Positions 7,597-16,278 are shown, counted from the stretch's first letter. The stretch: DNA of 45,104 bases from Rhodobacteraceae bacterium WD3A24 (GCA_002967695.1 PUHN01000028.1:1-45104); one strand, 5' to 3'. Notes: generated by a model from the sequence alone, not told the origin. Numbers and translations: made by a program.

Positions 7597-8730
7597 ATGC
7601 CGAACGAGCAGATACCCATAACACCAGAAGTACTGCGGTGGGCACGAGAGCGCGCCCGCTTCTCTATCGAAGAAGCGCGCGTGGATTTTCGGAACATCGA
7701 AGCTTGGGAACAGGGCAAGTCGTTTCCGACTTACCCGCAACTCGAACGGCTATCAGAAGCCTTCAAAGTGCCGGTTGCTGTCTTTTTCTTCCCGGCGCCG
7801 CCGGACGTGCCACCGATCCGCGAATCCTTTCGGACGCTGCCCGATGTGCAGTTTGAATTGCTGCCGCGTGAAGTGCGTTTTCTTTTGCGGAAAGCAAAGG
7901 CGTTTCAGATCAATCTCTCGGAGCTAAATGACGGCCACAATCCGGCTGATCGCTTTATCCTCCGCGACCTACGCTTCGCACCGGATATGGACATTCCAGA
8001 GATGGCGCGGAAGGTGCGGGCATACCTTGGCGTTCCACTCGATGTTCAAACGAGCTGGATAGATAGCGACGCAGCCTTCGATTCCTGGCGAGAAGTCTTA
8101 GAAGCTCGCGGGGTGGCAATATTCAAGGACGCCTTCAGAAATGACTTCTATTCCGGCTTCTGCCTGTATGATGAAGTTTTCCCTCTAATATATGTAAACA
8201 ATTCTGTGAAGACACGGCAGATCTTCACTCTTTTCCACGAGTTGGCGCACCTTCTTTTCCACACAAGCGGAATCAATACTCTGAGTGATGAGCCGGATGA
8301 AGAATTGGCCATGCCTGATAAACAGGTCGAAGTCGTCTGCAACCGCTTCGCAGCCGAATTCCTAGTCCCTGCAGAACAGTTCGACGCCGACACTGTGGGG
8401 CTACCGCCAACCGAAGAGACGGCGACATTCTTAGCAAACCGCTACCATGTTTCCCGCGAGTCGATGTTCAGACGCTTCTTGGATCGTGGTGATATCTCTG
8501 TAGAGGAGTATCAGCGCGCTGCTGATAGATGGGCAGGGCAGCGCCAGCCGCGAACTGGCGGCAATCACTATTGGACAAAAATCGCTTACCTTGGGACGAA
8601 TTACGTCAATCTCGCTTTTTCGCGATACTATCAAAACAGAATTTCAGAGCCGGAGCTTGCAGAATACCTCGACACAAAGGTGAAGAATCTTTCAAAGCTT
8701 GAGAGCTATTTTGCGAGGAAAGTTGTGTAG
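7597..8730 (+). CDS. XRE-family regulator with ImmA/IrrE zinc metallopeptidase domain
   Basis: 377 residues from ATG 7597. Residues 8-65 are an HTH of XRE type (ITPEVLRWARERARFSIEEA, then WEQGKSFPTYPQLERLSEAF). Residues about 160-300 are a zinc peptidase with HELAH at 214-218 and the downstream helix VEVVCNRFAAEFLVP carrying the usual third ligand. A C-terminal region of about 75 residues follows. It is directly followed by a DUF4411 PIN-like gene with no spacer (TAG then ATG). Pairs of this kind are predicted toxin-antitoxin or stress-regulation modules in which the XRE-ImmA protein is the antitoxin/regulator. Base composition is clearly lower in GC than the phage core, suggesting acquisition. 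Confidence 0.92.
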   Translation: MPNEQIPITPEVLRWARERARFSIEEARVDFRNIEAWEQGKSFPTYPQLERLSEAFKVPVAVFFFPAPPDVPPIRESFRTLPDVQFELLPREVRFLLRKAKAFQINLSELNDGHNPADRFILRDLRFAPDMDIPEMARKVRAYLGVPLDVQTSWIDSDAAFDSWREVLEARGVAIFKDAFRNDFYSGFCLYDEVFPLIYVNNSVKTRQIFTLFHELAHLLFHTSGINTLSDEPDEELAMPDKQVEVVCNRFAAEFLVPAEQFDADTVGLPPTEETATFLANRYHVSRESMFRRFLDRGDISVEEYQRAADRWAGQRQPRTGGNHYWTKIAYLGTNYVNLAFSRYYQNRISEPELAEYLDTKVKNLSKLESYFARKVV

Positions 8731-9195
8731 ATGTATGTATTCGACACCTCGCCTTTATCGAACCTTTTTCGGCACTTCTACCGGCGCCGATTCCCCACGC
8801 TATGGGAGCAGTTCGACGCGCTTGTCGCCGATGGCGCTGTGACATCAACACGTGAAGTTCGGCGTGAACTAGACTTTTATGCGCATGTCGATGATATTTG
8901 GGTGCGTGACAATTCCGACATCTTTACAACCCCAACGGCGGATGAAGCGCAGGTGATACGCAAAATTTACGCCGTTCCTCACTTTCAACAGAATATAGAG
9001 ATGAAAAAAATTCAAAAAGGTGGGCTAAATGCCGACCCATTTGTCGTTTCAAAGGCATACGCAAATAATGGAATTGTTGTGACGCTCGAAAGCGCTCCGC
9101 CACATGCCGCAAAGATTCCGAACATCTGTGGGCATCTAGGTGTTCGCTGTCTGAACTTGGAAGAATTCATGGAAGAAGAAGATTGGCAGTTTTGA
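8731..9195 (+). CDS. DUF4411 family PIN-like protein, probable toxin/RNase
   Basis: 154 residues starting MYVFDTSPLSNLFRHFYRRR. The N-terminal Asp (D5), a Glu in STREVRRELD (E42 or E46) and a later Asp in NADPFVVSKAYA (D102) match the spaced acidic residues of PIN-type ribonucleases, and the overall pattern is that of DUF4411. Expected to be a metal-dependent RNase that is held in check by the XRE-ImmA protein translated immediately before it. The stop of that gene and this ATG are adjacent, so translation is probably coupled. AT-rich codons (AAA, AAT, ATA runs near 9000) differ from the phage core. Confidence 0.88.
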   Translation: MYVFDTSPLSNLFRHFYRRRFPTLWEQFDALVADGAVTSTREVRRELDFYAHVDDIWVRDNSDIFTTPTADEAQVIRKIYAVPHFQQNIEMKKIQKGGLNADPFVVSKAYANNGIVVTLESAPPHAAKIPNICGHLGVRCLNLEEFMEEEDWQF

Positions 9196-9666
9196 GCAGC
9201 CCATATCCCCACGAGCGCTAGCGCAACCACGCAAACTGAGCGAAAGCTACGATTTACAAACGTGAATTCTCGAGGCGAACCTCGGGCAGTCTTCTGCGAT
9301 GCTTCGGAAGCTATGTCTAGAGGGGGCACCGTGTCAATGGGGTAGATGTGGGGTGTTTCAGAGTTGAGCCGAACCAAAGCATGCAACGAGGAGGTGGGGC
9401 GCCATTGGCCAATCAGTGCTGAAGGGCCACACGCCCGTTTACGCCGTGAAGGCCGCACGCCAACAGGCACGAACTTTTCAAGAGACAGCCGGGCAACCAC
9501 CTGGGGCGGGAGCCAATTCGTCGGTGTGGTGTCCGCATGGCTGTGGAGGCCAACACTTGCGGTACGGGGAAGGCGGTCCTCTTGCTGCCCATAGCTCCGC
9601 CATGCTATCGGCATGCGACGCTACGAGCGCGCTCACCCAACGACGACCGACCCCTGCAGGTGCCAG
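9196..9666. other. 471-bp stretch without a recognisable gene
   Basis: Short open frames exist on both strands but none has a good ribosome site or familiar protein pattern. No clear hairpin or repeat was seen. It separates the ImmA/DUF4411 pair from the glycan genes and probably contains the promoter for the latter. Confidence 0.5.
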
Positions 9667-10524
9667 ATGAAATGTGTATGCTTTTGCTGTGCGCCGCCGG
9701 CGGACACGCCGGCCCATGGCATTTGGGCGCTCTTGGAGGGCAAGGAGCAGTTCGGCCTATTCCGCGCCTCTGTTCTCGCAGTGGAGGACGATCCCAGTTT
9801 TGTGATCCTTACTGATGAAGACACGCCCTTCGACGAGGGTTTGCCGGATGTTGCGGTGAATCGTGCGCCGGTGGATCCTACAGAAATCATGCTGGAGCGC
9901 ACACGCCGGCAGGCCGCTTTCCTCGAGGCGGATCCGCTCAACGAACCTGTGGGTTTCTTTGACACAGATATGCTGATGCTCGAGGCGTTTTCGCCGCTCT
10001 TCGAGCATGATTTTGACATCGCCGTGACGCTGCGTCCCTCTGGCCGCGGCATGCCGGTGAATGGCGGGTTGATCCTAGTCAACAATCGTCGCCCCGCGCT
10101 AGTGCGACAATTCTTCTGTGACCTGCGGAATCGGATGGAACGAGAGGCTAAGGGCACGCAACGGGAATGGTATGGCGACCAGATCACACTAGCAAATGTC
10201 ATCGGTGACGTGAGCTTGCCCGACGTCTTAGGCGAGATACACGAGATTGATGGGGTCCGGATCTTATTCCTCGATTACGCCAGTTACAATTATTCACCCA
10301 AACGCGAGCACCCATTGCTGTGGGGCGAGTTGTCAGGGATTTTCCTTTATCACTTTAAGGGGCGCTGCCGGATATATATGCGTGACTTCTGGCAACGGCG
10401 CATCGCCCCGAACCGGGGGTGGGTCGACCGATCGCCACTGACATGGTTTCTTGCTGGGTTGGCTCTGGAATGGAAGCGCAAGCAGACAAATCCAGTGTTT
10501 CGTGCAGACACGAGGAGGCTCTGA
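9667..10524 (+). CDS. Putative glycosyltransferase / nucleotide-diphospho-sugar transferase-like protein
   Basis: 285 residues from ATG 9667 (an upstream in-frame ATG at 9613 is possible). The GT-A features visible are GFFDTDMLMLEAF with a DxD at 99-101, the VNGGLILVNNRRP strand-loop at about 131-143 and WYGDQITLANVI at 168-179, an arrangement seen in nucleotide-diphospho-sugar transferase families that use a metal-bound sugar nucleotide. The N-terminus is unusually Cys-rich (MKCVCFCC). It leads a group of surface-glycan type genes (pyruvyl transferase-like, O-methyltransferase, sulfotransferase), so it probably decorates or extends an envelope polysaccharide. Sugar and acceptor cannot be predicted. 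The family call rests on motif reading only. Confidence 0.68.
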   Translation: MKCVCFCCAPPADTPAHGIWALLEGKEQFGLFRASVLAVEDDPSFVILTDEDTPFDEGLPDVAVNRAPVDPTEIMLERTRRQAAFLEADPLNEPVGFFDTDMLMLEAFSPLFEHDFDIAVTLRPSGRGMPVNGGLILVNNRRPALVRQFFCDLRNRMEREAKGTQREWYGDQITLANVIGDVSLPDVLGEIHEIDGVRILFLDYASYNYSPKREHPLLWGELSGIFLYHFKGRCRIYMRDFWQRRIAPNRGWVDRSPLTWFLAGLALEWKRKQTNPVFRADTRRL

Positions 10525-11060
10525 GACGCATGCAGGCCTTTTGCATACGGATTTTCCGGTTCTTAAAGCCCAAACGTGAACGCGGGGCGAACAGATCAAA
10601 ATCTGTCACTCCACATGTTGTGTTCTAGCGGCGTAGGCACAGTCGAGATGGCCTTGGCGAATCCAAATAGGCTCTCTCTGGAAGGGCATGACGGGCACAG
10701 AATGCGAAGTGCTCTGGCCGTGAACAGCTGCGCACGGCCCATCAAGGAGAGGACCGAGCATGGACGCAAGATCATCAAGAACTGGTCTGACCTTTGGCGG
10801 CGGCGTAGGTTCCGTTGGGGAGAAACGCACACATACTCGATTTACCAGGCACTTAGCTGGCTACGCCCGATTTGTGGCGTATTGCTGGTCTGCCCTGCCG
10901 CGAGCGAGTTGCGTGTGATACGCGAAGCGTTGGCAAGTCGGCATAACAGGACGACGCATTGGAGAAAAAACGCCTTCATGGTGCGCTTCGCCGCAGCGAG
11001 ATTAACGCCGCGGGACCGGTGTCTGAGCTCGAAGTATCGGATTCTGTTTTGGATCTGTCG
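10525..11060. other. 536-bp stretch between glycosyltransferase and pyruvyl transferase-like genes
   Basis: No convincing gene. A 52-codon frame starting ATG at 10760 has a good AAGGAGAGG site but no recognisable product. The frame of the following gene is open back to a TTG at 10959. The stretch may be a decayed gene or a long leader. No strong hairpin or repeat was noticed. Confidence 0.4.
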
Positions 11061-12143
11061 ATGACAGAAATCAGTTTTCCCAAAAAGCAGGCCGGCCGTG
11101 GCTTTGGCATTCTCACGCCCTACTTGATCCCGCCCGAAAAGCCCCGCAAACGTCTAAACCTCGGTGACGGGTTCATCTTCCATGCGATCGAGCGACTTTT
11201 GGGGCCATTTGCGCCTGATGTGGTGCTGTCGTCTCGCAGCACCCCTGAACCTGCACAGATTACGGCACTGGCGAGCCGACGTGCGATCATTTTGGGCGGT
11301 GCCAATCAGCTGTCGGATAATTTTCGTCCATGGCCCACACTCGAGGCAGGAGACATTGATAAGGCCGGTCTGACGTTTGTTCCCATGGGGGTCGGCCTTA
11401 ACGGGCTGCCGAAGAACAATTGTGGCTTCACCCCGACCACGAGGGCAATCATTAGGGCCATGCATGAGCGAATTCCGTATTCGTCGTGGCGCTGTCCGCG
11501 CACAGTAGCGCTTTTGCAGAGGGCGTTCCCGGATTTGGCTGATCGCTTTCTTATGACGGGGTGCCCGGTGCTTTATGACCGCCCATTGCTGGAAGGGGAG
11601 CCCTTCAACACCGACACGGGCCGGATCGCGGTAACCGTTACCGAGCGCGGTGATTTTATGTTCCGTGAAACTTCGACGCTTCGCGAGATCGCTCGGCTGT
11701 TTCCGGATGCTGAGAAACTACTTGTGCTGCACCAGGATTTTCGTAGGCTTCGCCGCGGCATCGGCCCTTCTGTGCGCGAGATGCTTCCGGGTTCTTGGCT
11801 CGGGAACGTCGGCAAGTTGCATGCAGAGGCGAAGAGGCTGGGCTACCGGATCGTCGCTCCAGCCACGGCACGTGAGTGCATTGATCTCTACCAGGGTGTT
11901 GATTTGCATGTCGGCAGCCGGCTCCATGCGCATCTTTTATGCCTGAGTCGCGCACGGCGAAGCTTCCTGACCTATGTCGACAACCGCAGCCTCGGGGTTT
12001 CAGAGTTCCTAGATTTTCCGCTAGTGCGCCCCGGAGGGCTGGAAGACCATCTCAACTACGACTTCGAGACAGTGCGTGCGAATGCGCGACAGTCCTTTGC
12101 CAACATGCGCCGATTTATCAATAGCCTCGAGTCGTTGCATTGA
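11061..12143 (+). CDS. Polysaccharide pyruvyl transferase family protein
   Basis: 360 residues from ATG 11061. The N-terminal LNLGDGFIFHAIERLLG (about 32-48) is the N-x-GD element that opens this GT-B-like family, and GSRLHAHLLCLSRARRS at about 285 is the conserved G-x-R-x-H motif near the end. Members transfer pyruvate from phosphoenolpyruvate to a sugar as a ketal (CsaB, WcaK types) or act as related transferases. The coding frame is open to a TTG at 10959 and also has a GTG near 11019, so up to 34 extra residues are possible. The stop overlaps the TTG start of the methyltransferase (TTGA), which ties the two into one operon. Confidence 0.83.
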   Translation: MTEISFPKKQAGRGFGILTPYLIPPEKPRKRLNLGDGFIFHAIERLLGPFAPDVVLSSRSTPEPAQITALASRRAIILGGANQLSDNFRPWPTLEAGDIDKAGLTFVPMGVGLNGLPKNNCGFTPTTRAIIRAMHERIPYSSWRCPRTVALLQRAFPDLADRFLMTGCPVLYDRPLLEGEPFNTDTGRIAVTVTERGDFMFRETSTLREIARLFPDAEKLLVLHQDFRRLRRGIGPSVREMLPGSWLGNVGKLHAEAKRLGYRIVAPATARECIDLYQGVDLHVGSRLHAHLLCLSRARRSFLTYVDNRSLGVSEFLDFPLVRPGGLEDHLNYDFETVRANARQSFANMRRFINSLESLH

Positions 12144-12862
12144 GGGCGGAACTTCCGGGATACCGTCGGTTGCTGGCGCGGGCCTCTGCCCAATTCCCGA
12201 CGCACAAGCGCCTTGCACGCGAAATCAAGGGCGCCAAGTTGTCCTTCGTTAGCCCCCGCAAGTTTCGCCGCCTGTCAGAGGCGCTTACCATCGCCGGGGC
12301 GGCCAAGGCGCCGGGCCTTTATCTCGAGGCTGGCGTCGCGTTGGGCGGAACAGCTATCTATATCGGCCGGCTCAAACCTGCGGGCGCGCCGCTAGCGCTG
12401 TTTGATGTATTTGGCATGATTCCCCCGCCGGGAGACGAAGATCCGCAGGAATCCCACGCTCGCTTCGCCCAGATTGCAGCGGGAGAAGCGCAGGGACTGG
12501 GAGGAGAAGTTTATTACGGCTACCGCCACGATCTAGAGAAGACCGTCCGGACCAATCTCGAGCGCTTTGGTTTGGACCTCGCCCATGATCACATCCGCTT
12601 TGTTCCGGGCGTGTTTGAAGAAACCATGTCCTTCGATGAGCCGATCCGCTTTGCCCATGTCGATGCGGATTGGTACAGTTCGGTAACGACCTGTCTCGAC
12701 CGGATATGGCCGCGGCTCGTTACCGGCGGGGTCATAGTGTTTGACGATTACCACTCCTATGATGGATGCCGCCGCGCGGTCGACAACTTTGTCGCCGCTG
12801 TTGGAGGCGCGGTTGAAGTCCTCTTCTCGGATTCCTCCTTTGGCCTCATTCGAGCCCGCTGA
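12140..12862 (+). CDS. TylF/MycF-type SAM-dependent O-methyltransferase
   Basis: 240 residues, starting TTG at 12140 inside the preceding stop. Class I methyltransferase: GLYLEAGVALGGTAIYIG (about residue 58-75) is the SAM-binding strand and loop, ALFDVFGMIPPPG follows in the place of the family's conserved D-x-F-x-G-M-P, and HVDADWYSSVTTCLDRIWP with TGGVIVFDDYHSYDGC is the metal-binding Asp region typical of TylF/MycF sugar O-methyltransferases. It probably methylates a sugar hydroxyl on the glycan built by its neighbours. Coupled to the pyruvyl transferase-like gene by a 4-base overlap. Confidence 0.85.
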   Translation: MRAELPGYRRLLARASAQFPTHKRLAREIKGAKLSFVSPRKFRRLSEALTIAGAAKAPGLYLEAGVALGGTAIYIGRLKPAGAPLALFDVFGMIPPPGDEDPQESHARFAQIAAGEAQGLGGEVYYGYRHDLEKTVRTNLERFGLDLAHDHIRFVPGVFEETMSFDEPIRFAHVDADWYSSVTTCLDRIWPRLVTGGVIVFDDYHSYDGCRRAVDNFVAAVGGAVEVLFSDSSFGLIRAR

Positions 12863-13075
12863 TCCTCCCGGTTGCTGGGAAAGAATTGCTATTTATTTTT
12901 CAAAGCATCCCTCGGCGCAACAGTTAATATGGTCGCAGTTGGACTCGAAACTTTGCCCCCCTAAATATTCATTGTAAGATTTCCCGTGATCGGCGTGACC
13001 TTGAGGCGCGATCTCACGCCCGTTTCATCGCTTCTCAAAACACCCCGGCGAGATTGCCAGATCCGATCTCCGAAA

Positions 13076-13897
13076 TCAGGCAGTTTTTTCGTCAAGCCCG
13101 GATGCGCTTGGGAAGTGGTTGGACAGATGCGTCGGGTAGCGAAATCTTTGAAAATCCTGAGCGTAAAGCTTGCGAACGAGCGCTGCGGATCCTGCCGTAT
13201 AAAATTCACTTAACTTCGTAGATGCTGATGTAATTTTCGACTTTCCCGCTTCGACTTGGTGCGGACGTGCAAGCACCTCAGCATGCATTGGATCCTGCCC
13301 AATGTCCGACAAGACAATCCGCATGTCATCAACCAATTGCTCAAGCCGTGCGACACGAGAGAAGTTTTCGATTGGCTGGTACAAAAGGTTCACCTGCGGC
13401 CAGAAATGTCGGTCGCGCCACAATCCGCCGTTGTCCAGGAACGTCAGGAACTCGTAGAACCCATCCGAAGTGGAATTGCCAAACCCTGCGCAATAGTGAT
13501 ATTTTGACGAGCGGCCAGGAGCAACTTTTTCGAGGAAAGCTGAAAGCGCGCGAGAGTATGGGTTGCGGACAACGACGAGGGAGTAGAAAGATGGGAGGAG
13601 CTCTAGCTGTGCCAGCGACATGGATTTCGGCTTAACTAGGATTTTCTTAAATCCGTGTTTACTTTCCGTGGTGAATCTATTGGAAAGGTCGCTTAAAAAT
13701 GCTGAAACTGTTGTATTGCCTGATTTTTTAATTCTATTAAAGCACAGTTGGAGATCGGGGAAAACTGCCAAGTGACTTCCATGAAATACAATGTCAAAGT
13801 CATATTTGTTACCGCGGAGCAAAAATGCTCGACATGGATGTTGCATACAGGCCGCTATTCTTTCCAGCGAATGGTAGTTCACCGTCTTGAGCCTCAT
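13076..13897 (-). CDS. Sulfotransferase family protein (carbohydrate sulfotransferase-like)
   Basis: 273 residues. The PAPS-binding elements are visible: FNRIKKSGNTTVSAFLSD at 53-70 (5'-phosphosulfate loop, K-S/T-G-N form) and SLVVVRNPYSRALSAFLEK at 106-124 (3'-phosphate loop, R-N-P-Y-x-R-x-x-S). This is the arrangement of membrane-type carbohydrate sulfotransferases, which in bacteria act on exported or lipid-linked glycans. It is convergent with the methyltransferase operon (213-bp gap) and is the most AT-rich gene in the block. Met18 (MQHPCRAFLLRG) is an alternative start. Acceptor unknown; its place suggests sulfation of the same surface glycan. Confidence 0.82.
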   Translation of the reverse strand: MRLKTVNYHSLERIAACMQHPCRAFLLRGNKYDFDIVFHGSHLAVFPDLQLCFNRIKKSGNTTVSAFLSDLSNRFTTESKHGFKKILVKPKSMSLAQLELLPSFYSLVVVRNPYSRALSAFLEKVAPGRSSKYHYCAGFGNSTSDGFYEFLTFLDNGGLWRDRHFWPQVNLLYQPIENFSRVARLEQLVDDMRIVLSDIGQDPMHAEVLARPHQVEAGKSKITSASTKLSEFYTAGSAALVRKLYAQDFQRFRYPTHLSNHFPSASGLDEKTA

Positions 13898-14114
13898 CTG
13901 TCAGTTGCCACACGCCTTTTTGGTCTTTCCTAGACTATCACGTATCTCTTAGGCGGCGAGTGCGTCATGGCAAGGTCGCTGCTGCACGGGACTCGGGAGG
14001 GAAGCTGGAGATGTTGCAGGCAAGGGAGAGTCGTTCAGCATTTAGCGTCGTTCAAGCGTTCCGGGACCACAAGTGCTACGCGGAAGCCGCTGATTCGCGC
14101 AAACCTGAAATCAC

Positions 14115-14750
14115 TCAGACCCACGGCTCCCCCGGCGGCAGCCCGTCCGTGATCTCGTGCTCGCGCAGCATCCCGCCCTCGCGCAGCGCCCCGGCCAGAT
14201 AGACCAGCGCCTCGCGCCAGGCGGTGTAGAACAGCCGCACGGCGTCGATCCGGCGCGGGTCCGGGGAGAGCGTGACGGGGCAGGCGCGAACCTCGACCTC
14301 GCGGAGACGGCCCTTGCCGCGGCCGCGGTCTCGATACCGCACTGTGCCGACAACCTCGGTCCCGGAGCGCCAGCCATACTGGTTCTCGTGCTTTTCGACC
14401 GGCACGATCCGCGGAATGGCCCCCGGCATCCAGTCGGGCGCCATGCCGGCGCGGGCGAGCTCGGCGATGCGGATCGCCATGCGCTTGCCGCCGAGGCTGT
14501 CGGGCAGGTTGGACACGGCCGCGGCGATCACCTCGGCGTCCTCGTGCGGGCAACTGCCCCTGCCGCCTCGCGGGCCTCCGCCGTCGATATGCGTGCCGAG
14601 CCGGGCGCGCTCGATGATGATATACTCCATGCCGAAGCCGAAGCCCTCGCGGTCCTCGGTGGGGCGCGGGAGTTCGAGCGAGGCGAGCTCCCGGCGAAAG
14701 GCCCATTCGAGCGCCTGCTGGATGGTGACGTGCCGCTTAACCCGAGCCAT
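14115..14750 (-). CDS. Hypothetical phage protein, last gene of the leftward early operon
   Basis: 211 residues from ATG 14750, with GAGGAAC upstream. Not assigned to a family. Seen: an N-terminal helix (IQQALEWAFRRELASLEL), a strand region around MEYIIIERARLGTHIDGGG, a basic stretch with RYRDRGRGKGRLREVEVRAC (about 139-158) and a C-terminal helical part with WREALVYLAGAL. It overlaps the upstream gene by 14 nt. Because it is the terminal early gene before the late region, in the place where lambda keeps Q, a late-transcription regulator is possible, but nothing in the sequence proves it. Confidence 0.75.
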   Translation of the reverse strand: MARVKRHVTIQQALEWAFRRELASLELPRPTEDREGFGFGMEYIIIERARLGTHIDGGGPRGGRGSCPHEDAEVIAAAVSNLPDSLGGKRMAIRIAELARAGMAPDWMPGAIPRIVPVEKHENQYGWRSGTEVVGTVRYRDRGRGKGRLREVEVRACPVTLSPDPRRIDAVRLFYTAWREALVYLAGALREGGMLREHEITDGLPPGEPWV

Positions 14751-14946
14751 AGTGTTCCTCCGCCCATTGCCGCAGAAGCCCGGCCAGCGGCTCGGGCAGC
14801 TCGTCGGGCCGCACGGAAATCACGCCCGCGTCCCGCCAGGCGCGCCGGCGCAGGGCCTCGACACGGCCCCATGCATCGATCGGGTCGGGGGGCGCCGCAG
14901 GAGCGCCCTCCCGATAGATCGGGCTGATCGAGGGCTGGCCTTTCAT
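14737..14946 (-). CDS. Small hypothetical phage protein
   Basis: 69 residues starting MKGQPSISPIYREGAPAAPP; proline-rich first third, then a helical part ending in LLRQWAEEHYGSG. No family recognised. Start and stop are fixed by overlaps: ATGA with the HD gene upstream and 14 nt with the next gene, which supports it as real. Confidence 0.68.
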   Translation of the reverse strand: MKGQPSISPIYREGAPAAPPDPIDAWGRVEALRRRAWRDAGVISVRPDELPEPLAGLLRQWAEEHYGSG

Positions 14947-15455
14947 CCGGCTCTCCGGTTGTCGAGAAGGCCCGCGAGCTCATCGGCGACGCCCAGCCCG
15001 TATGCGTCGTGGACCGCGGCCGTCCACTCCTGCTGCCACGCGTCGGTGTAGAGCAGGTCGGGGGCGACGGTCGCCACGTGGACGATCTTCGACAGCCGGT
15101 CGGCGAATTCGGACCACGCCGCGTCCTCGCCGGAGACGGTGTAATCCGCGCCCATTTCGGCGAGGGCCTTCATCTCGAGATCGCCGACCGCCAGGTCGAT
15201 GCCATCGTGCTCCCGCCGCACCGGCCCCGGAACATCGCCCGTGACCGCCTCGCCGCAGTCGTGGTGCAGCATGTGGGCGATCAGGCCCAAGGGCGGATCG
15301 GGGTGCAGCGCCAGGATGATCTGCGCGGCCATCGCCGAGTGGTGCGCGACCGTCTCGCCGGAGGCCGAGAGGCGCGGGTGGGTGTGCCAGCGCCGCACAT
15401 AGCCCGACTGCAGGATGCGGCGCAGGCGACCGCCTGTGGATTGCTCATCCCTCAC
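14943..15455 (-). CDS. HD-domain phosphohydrolase, YfbR-like (5'-deoxynucleotidase type)
   Basis: 170 residues with a GTG start at 15455 that overlaps the upstream stop (GTGA). The order of metal ligands is that of HD hydrolases: RRWHTHP near 21-27, ETVAHHS at 34-40, HMLHHDCGEAVTGDVPGP at 61-78 with the HD pair and the following E and D, and a later D in EFADRLSKIVH near 119. YfbR-type enzymes remove phosphate from deoxynucleoside monophosphates. In a phage early operon it may adjust dNTP pools or host nucleotides. Part of the ATGA-linked leftward operon. Confidence 0.85.
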   Translation of the reverse strand: MRDEQSTGGRLRRILQSGYVRRWHTHPRLSASGETVAHHSAMAAQIILALHPDPPLGLIAHMLHHDCGEAVTGDVPGPVRREHDGIDLAVGDLEMKALAEMGADYTVSGEDAAWSEFADRLSKIVHVATVAPDLLYTDAWQQEWTAAVHDAYGLGVADELAGLLDNRRAG

Positions 15456-15841
15456 GATGCACCCCCTTTCTTCCGCCGCCAGACGAGGCCCTTGCCCTCT
15501 TTCCGGCTCTTGGCGCGGCCCTGATCCCGCAACCCCCGCAGCCGCTCGCGGACGGTATCGACGTGGCCCTTGCCGATCGCCCGGTGGATCGCCTTCGCGT
15601 CCGCCCACTCCGTCCCGAGCACGTCGAGCACCTCCTGGCCGGTGATCGCCGGCGAGTTCTGCTGCAGCTGGCAGTTGCGGAACTCGGGATCCGGCGTCTT
15701 GCGCTGGCCCGGCCTGAACGGGCGGGCGTCCTCGGCCCAATCCTCAGCCGGGAGCGTCGGCCGGCGGTTCGTTCCGCCGGCGACAGGCTCGAACCGTGCG
15801 CGGCTCGTGCGCACCTTTGTCCCCATCGCGCCCTCCATCAC
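15452..15841 (-). CDS. Hypothetical phage protein with C-terminal winged-helix-like domain
   Basis: 129 residues. The first half is basic and low complexity. Residues about 65-125 look like a winged helix: AITGQEVLDVLGTEWADAKA, then HVDTVRERLRGLRDQGRAK and a wing rich in Lys/Arg/Gly ending LVWRRKK. This could bind DNA as a small regulator of the early operon. Overlaps its neighbours by ATGA at 15841 and GTGA at 15455. Met6 is an alternative start. Confidence 0.68.
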   Translation of the reverse strand: MMEGAMGTKVRTSRARFEPVAGGTNRRPTLPAEDWAEDARPFRPGQRKTPDPEFRNCQLQQNSPAITGQEVLDVLGTEWADAKAIHRAIGKGHVDTVRERLRGLRDQGRAKSRKEGKGLVWRRKKGGAS

Positions 15842-16278
15842 TCGTCGGCCTCGCCATCGGCGCCGGGCAGGTCGGGCTGGTCCGGGTCAATCGGCGGCGC
15901 CTCGCGCTCGCCCATGAACGCCTCGCTGTCGACCATCATGATCGTGCAGTAGTCCCCCACGTGATCGCCGAGCACGGTGCGGTTGTGCTCGATGTTCGAG
16001 GCCGTGATCTTCGCCTCGATGCCCTTGTCGCCGCCGGCGATCTTCACGTCGCCGAGCTTGACGACCGTGAACGGCCACTCGTAGTCATTGAGCATGCGCA
16101 CCGCATTGCGCACGAGGTCTTTGGCCATGAGCTCGAAGCCGTTTGCCAGATCGCGCTGCTCCTCCTCGGTGAGCATCGACCAGGGCCGCTTGAGGTCGCG
16201 CACCCGCGTCAGCACGGCGTCGCGCACGTCGCCGGCCAGTGTCTCGATCTCGAGCTCGTTCGTGTCGATCGTTTCCAT
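15838..16278 (-). CDS. Hypothetical phage protein
   Basis: 146 residues, preceded by an excellent AAGGAGG site. Acidic N-terminus (METIDTNELEIETLAGDVRD), a central KLGDVKIAGGDKGIEAKITA beta-rich stretch (about 84-103) and an acidic, Pro/Asp-rich tail that should be disordered. No family recognised. The tail resembles acidic C-termini that recruit partners or mimic DNA, but this is speculation. Confidence 0.7.
   Translation of the reverse strand: METIDTNELEIETLAGDVRDAVLTRVRDLKRPWSMLTEEEQRDLANGFELMAKDLVRNAVRMLNDYEWPFTVVKLGDVKIAGGDKGIEAKITASNIEHNRTVLGDHVGDYCTIMMVDSEAFMGEREAPPIDPDQPDLPGADGEADE

Noticed and set aside
9346-9670. Two overlapping small frames before the glycosyltransferase gene
   Set aside because: Neither has a good start signal nor protein-like composition.
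10576-11064. 162-codon plus-strand frame before the pyruvyl transferase-like gene
   Set aside because: No ribosome site and an irregular Arg/Cys/Trp-rich product; it overlaps the likely leader of the next gene.
14066-14078. CCACAAGTGCTAC as a seventh repressor operator
   Set aside because: Only one half matches the consensus and no promoter role is evident there.
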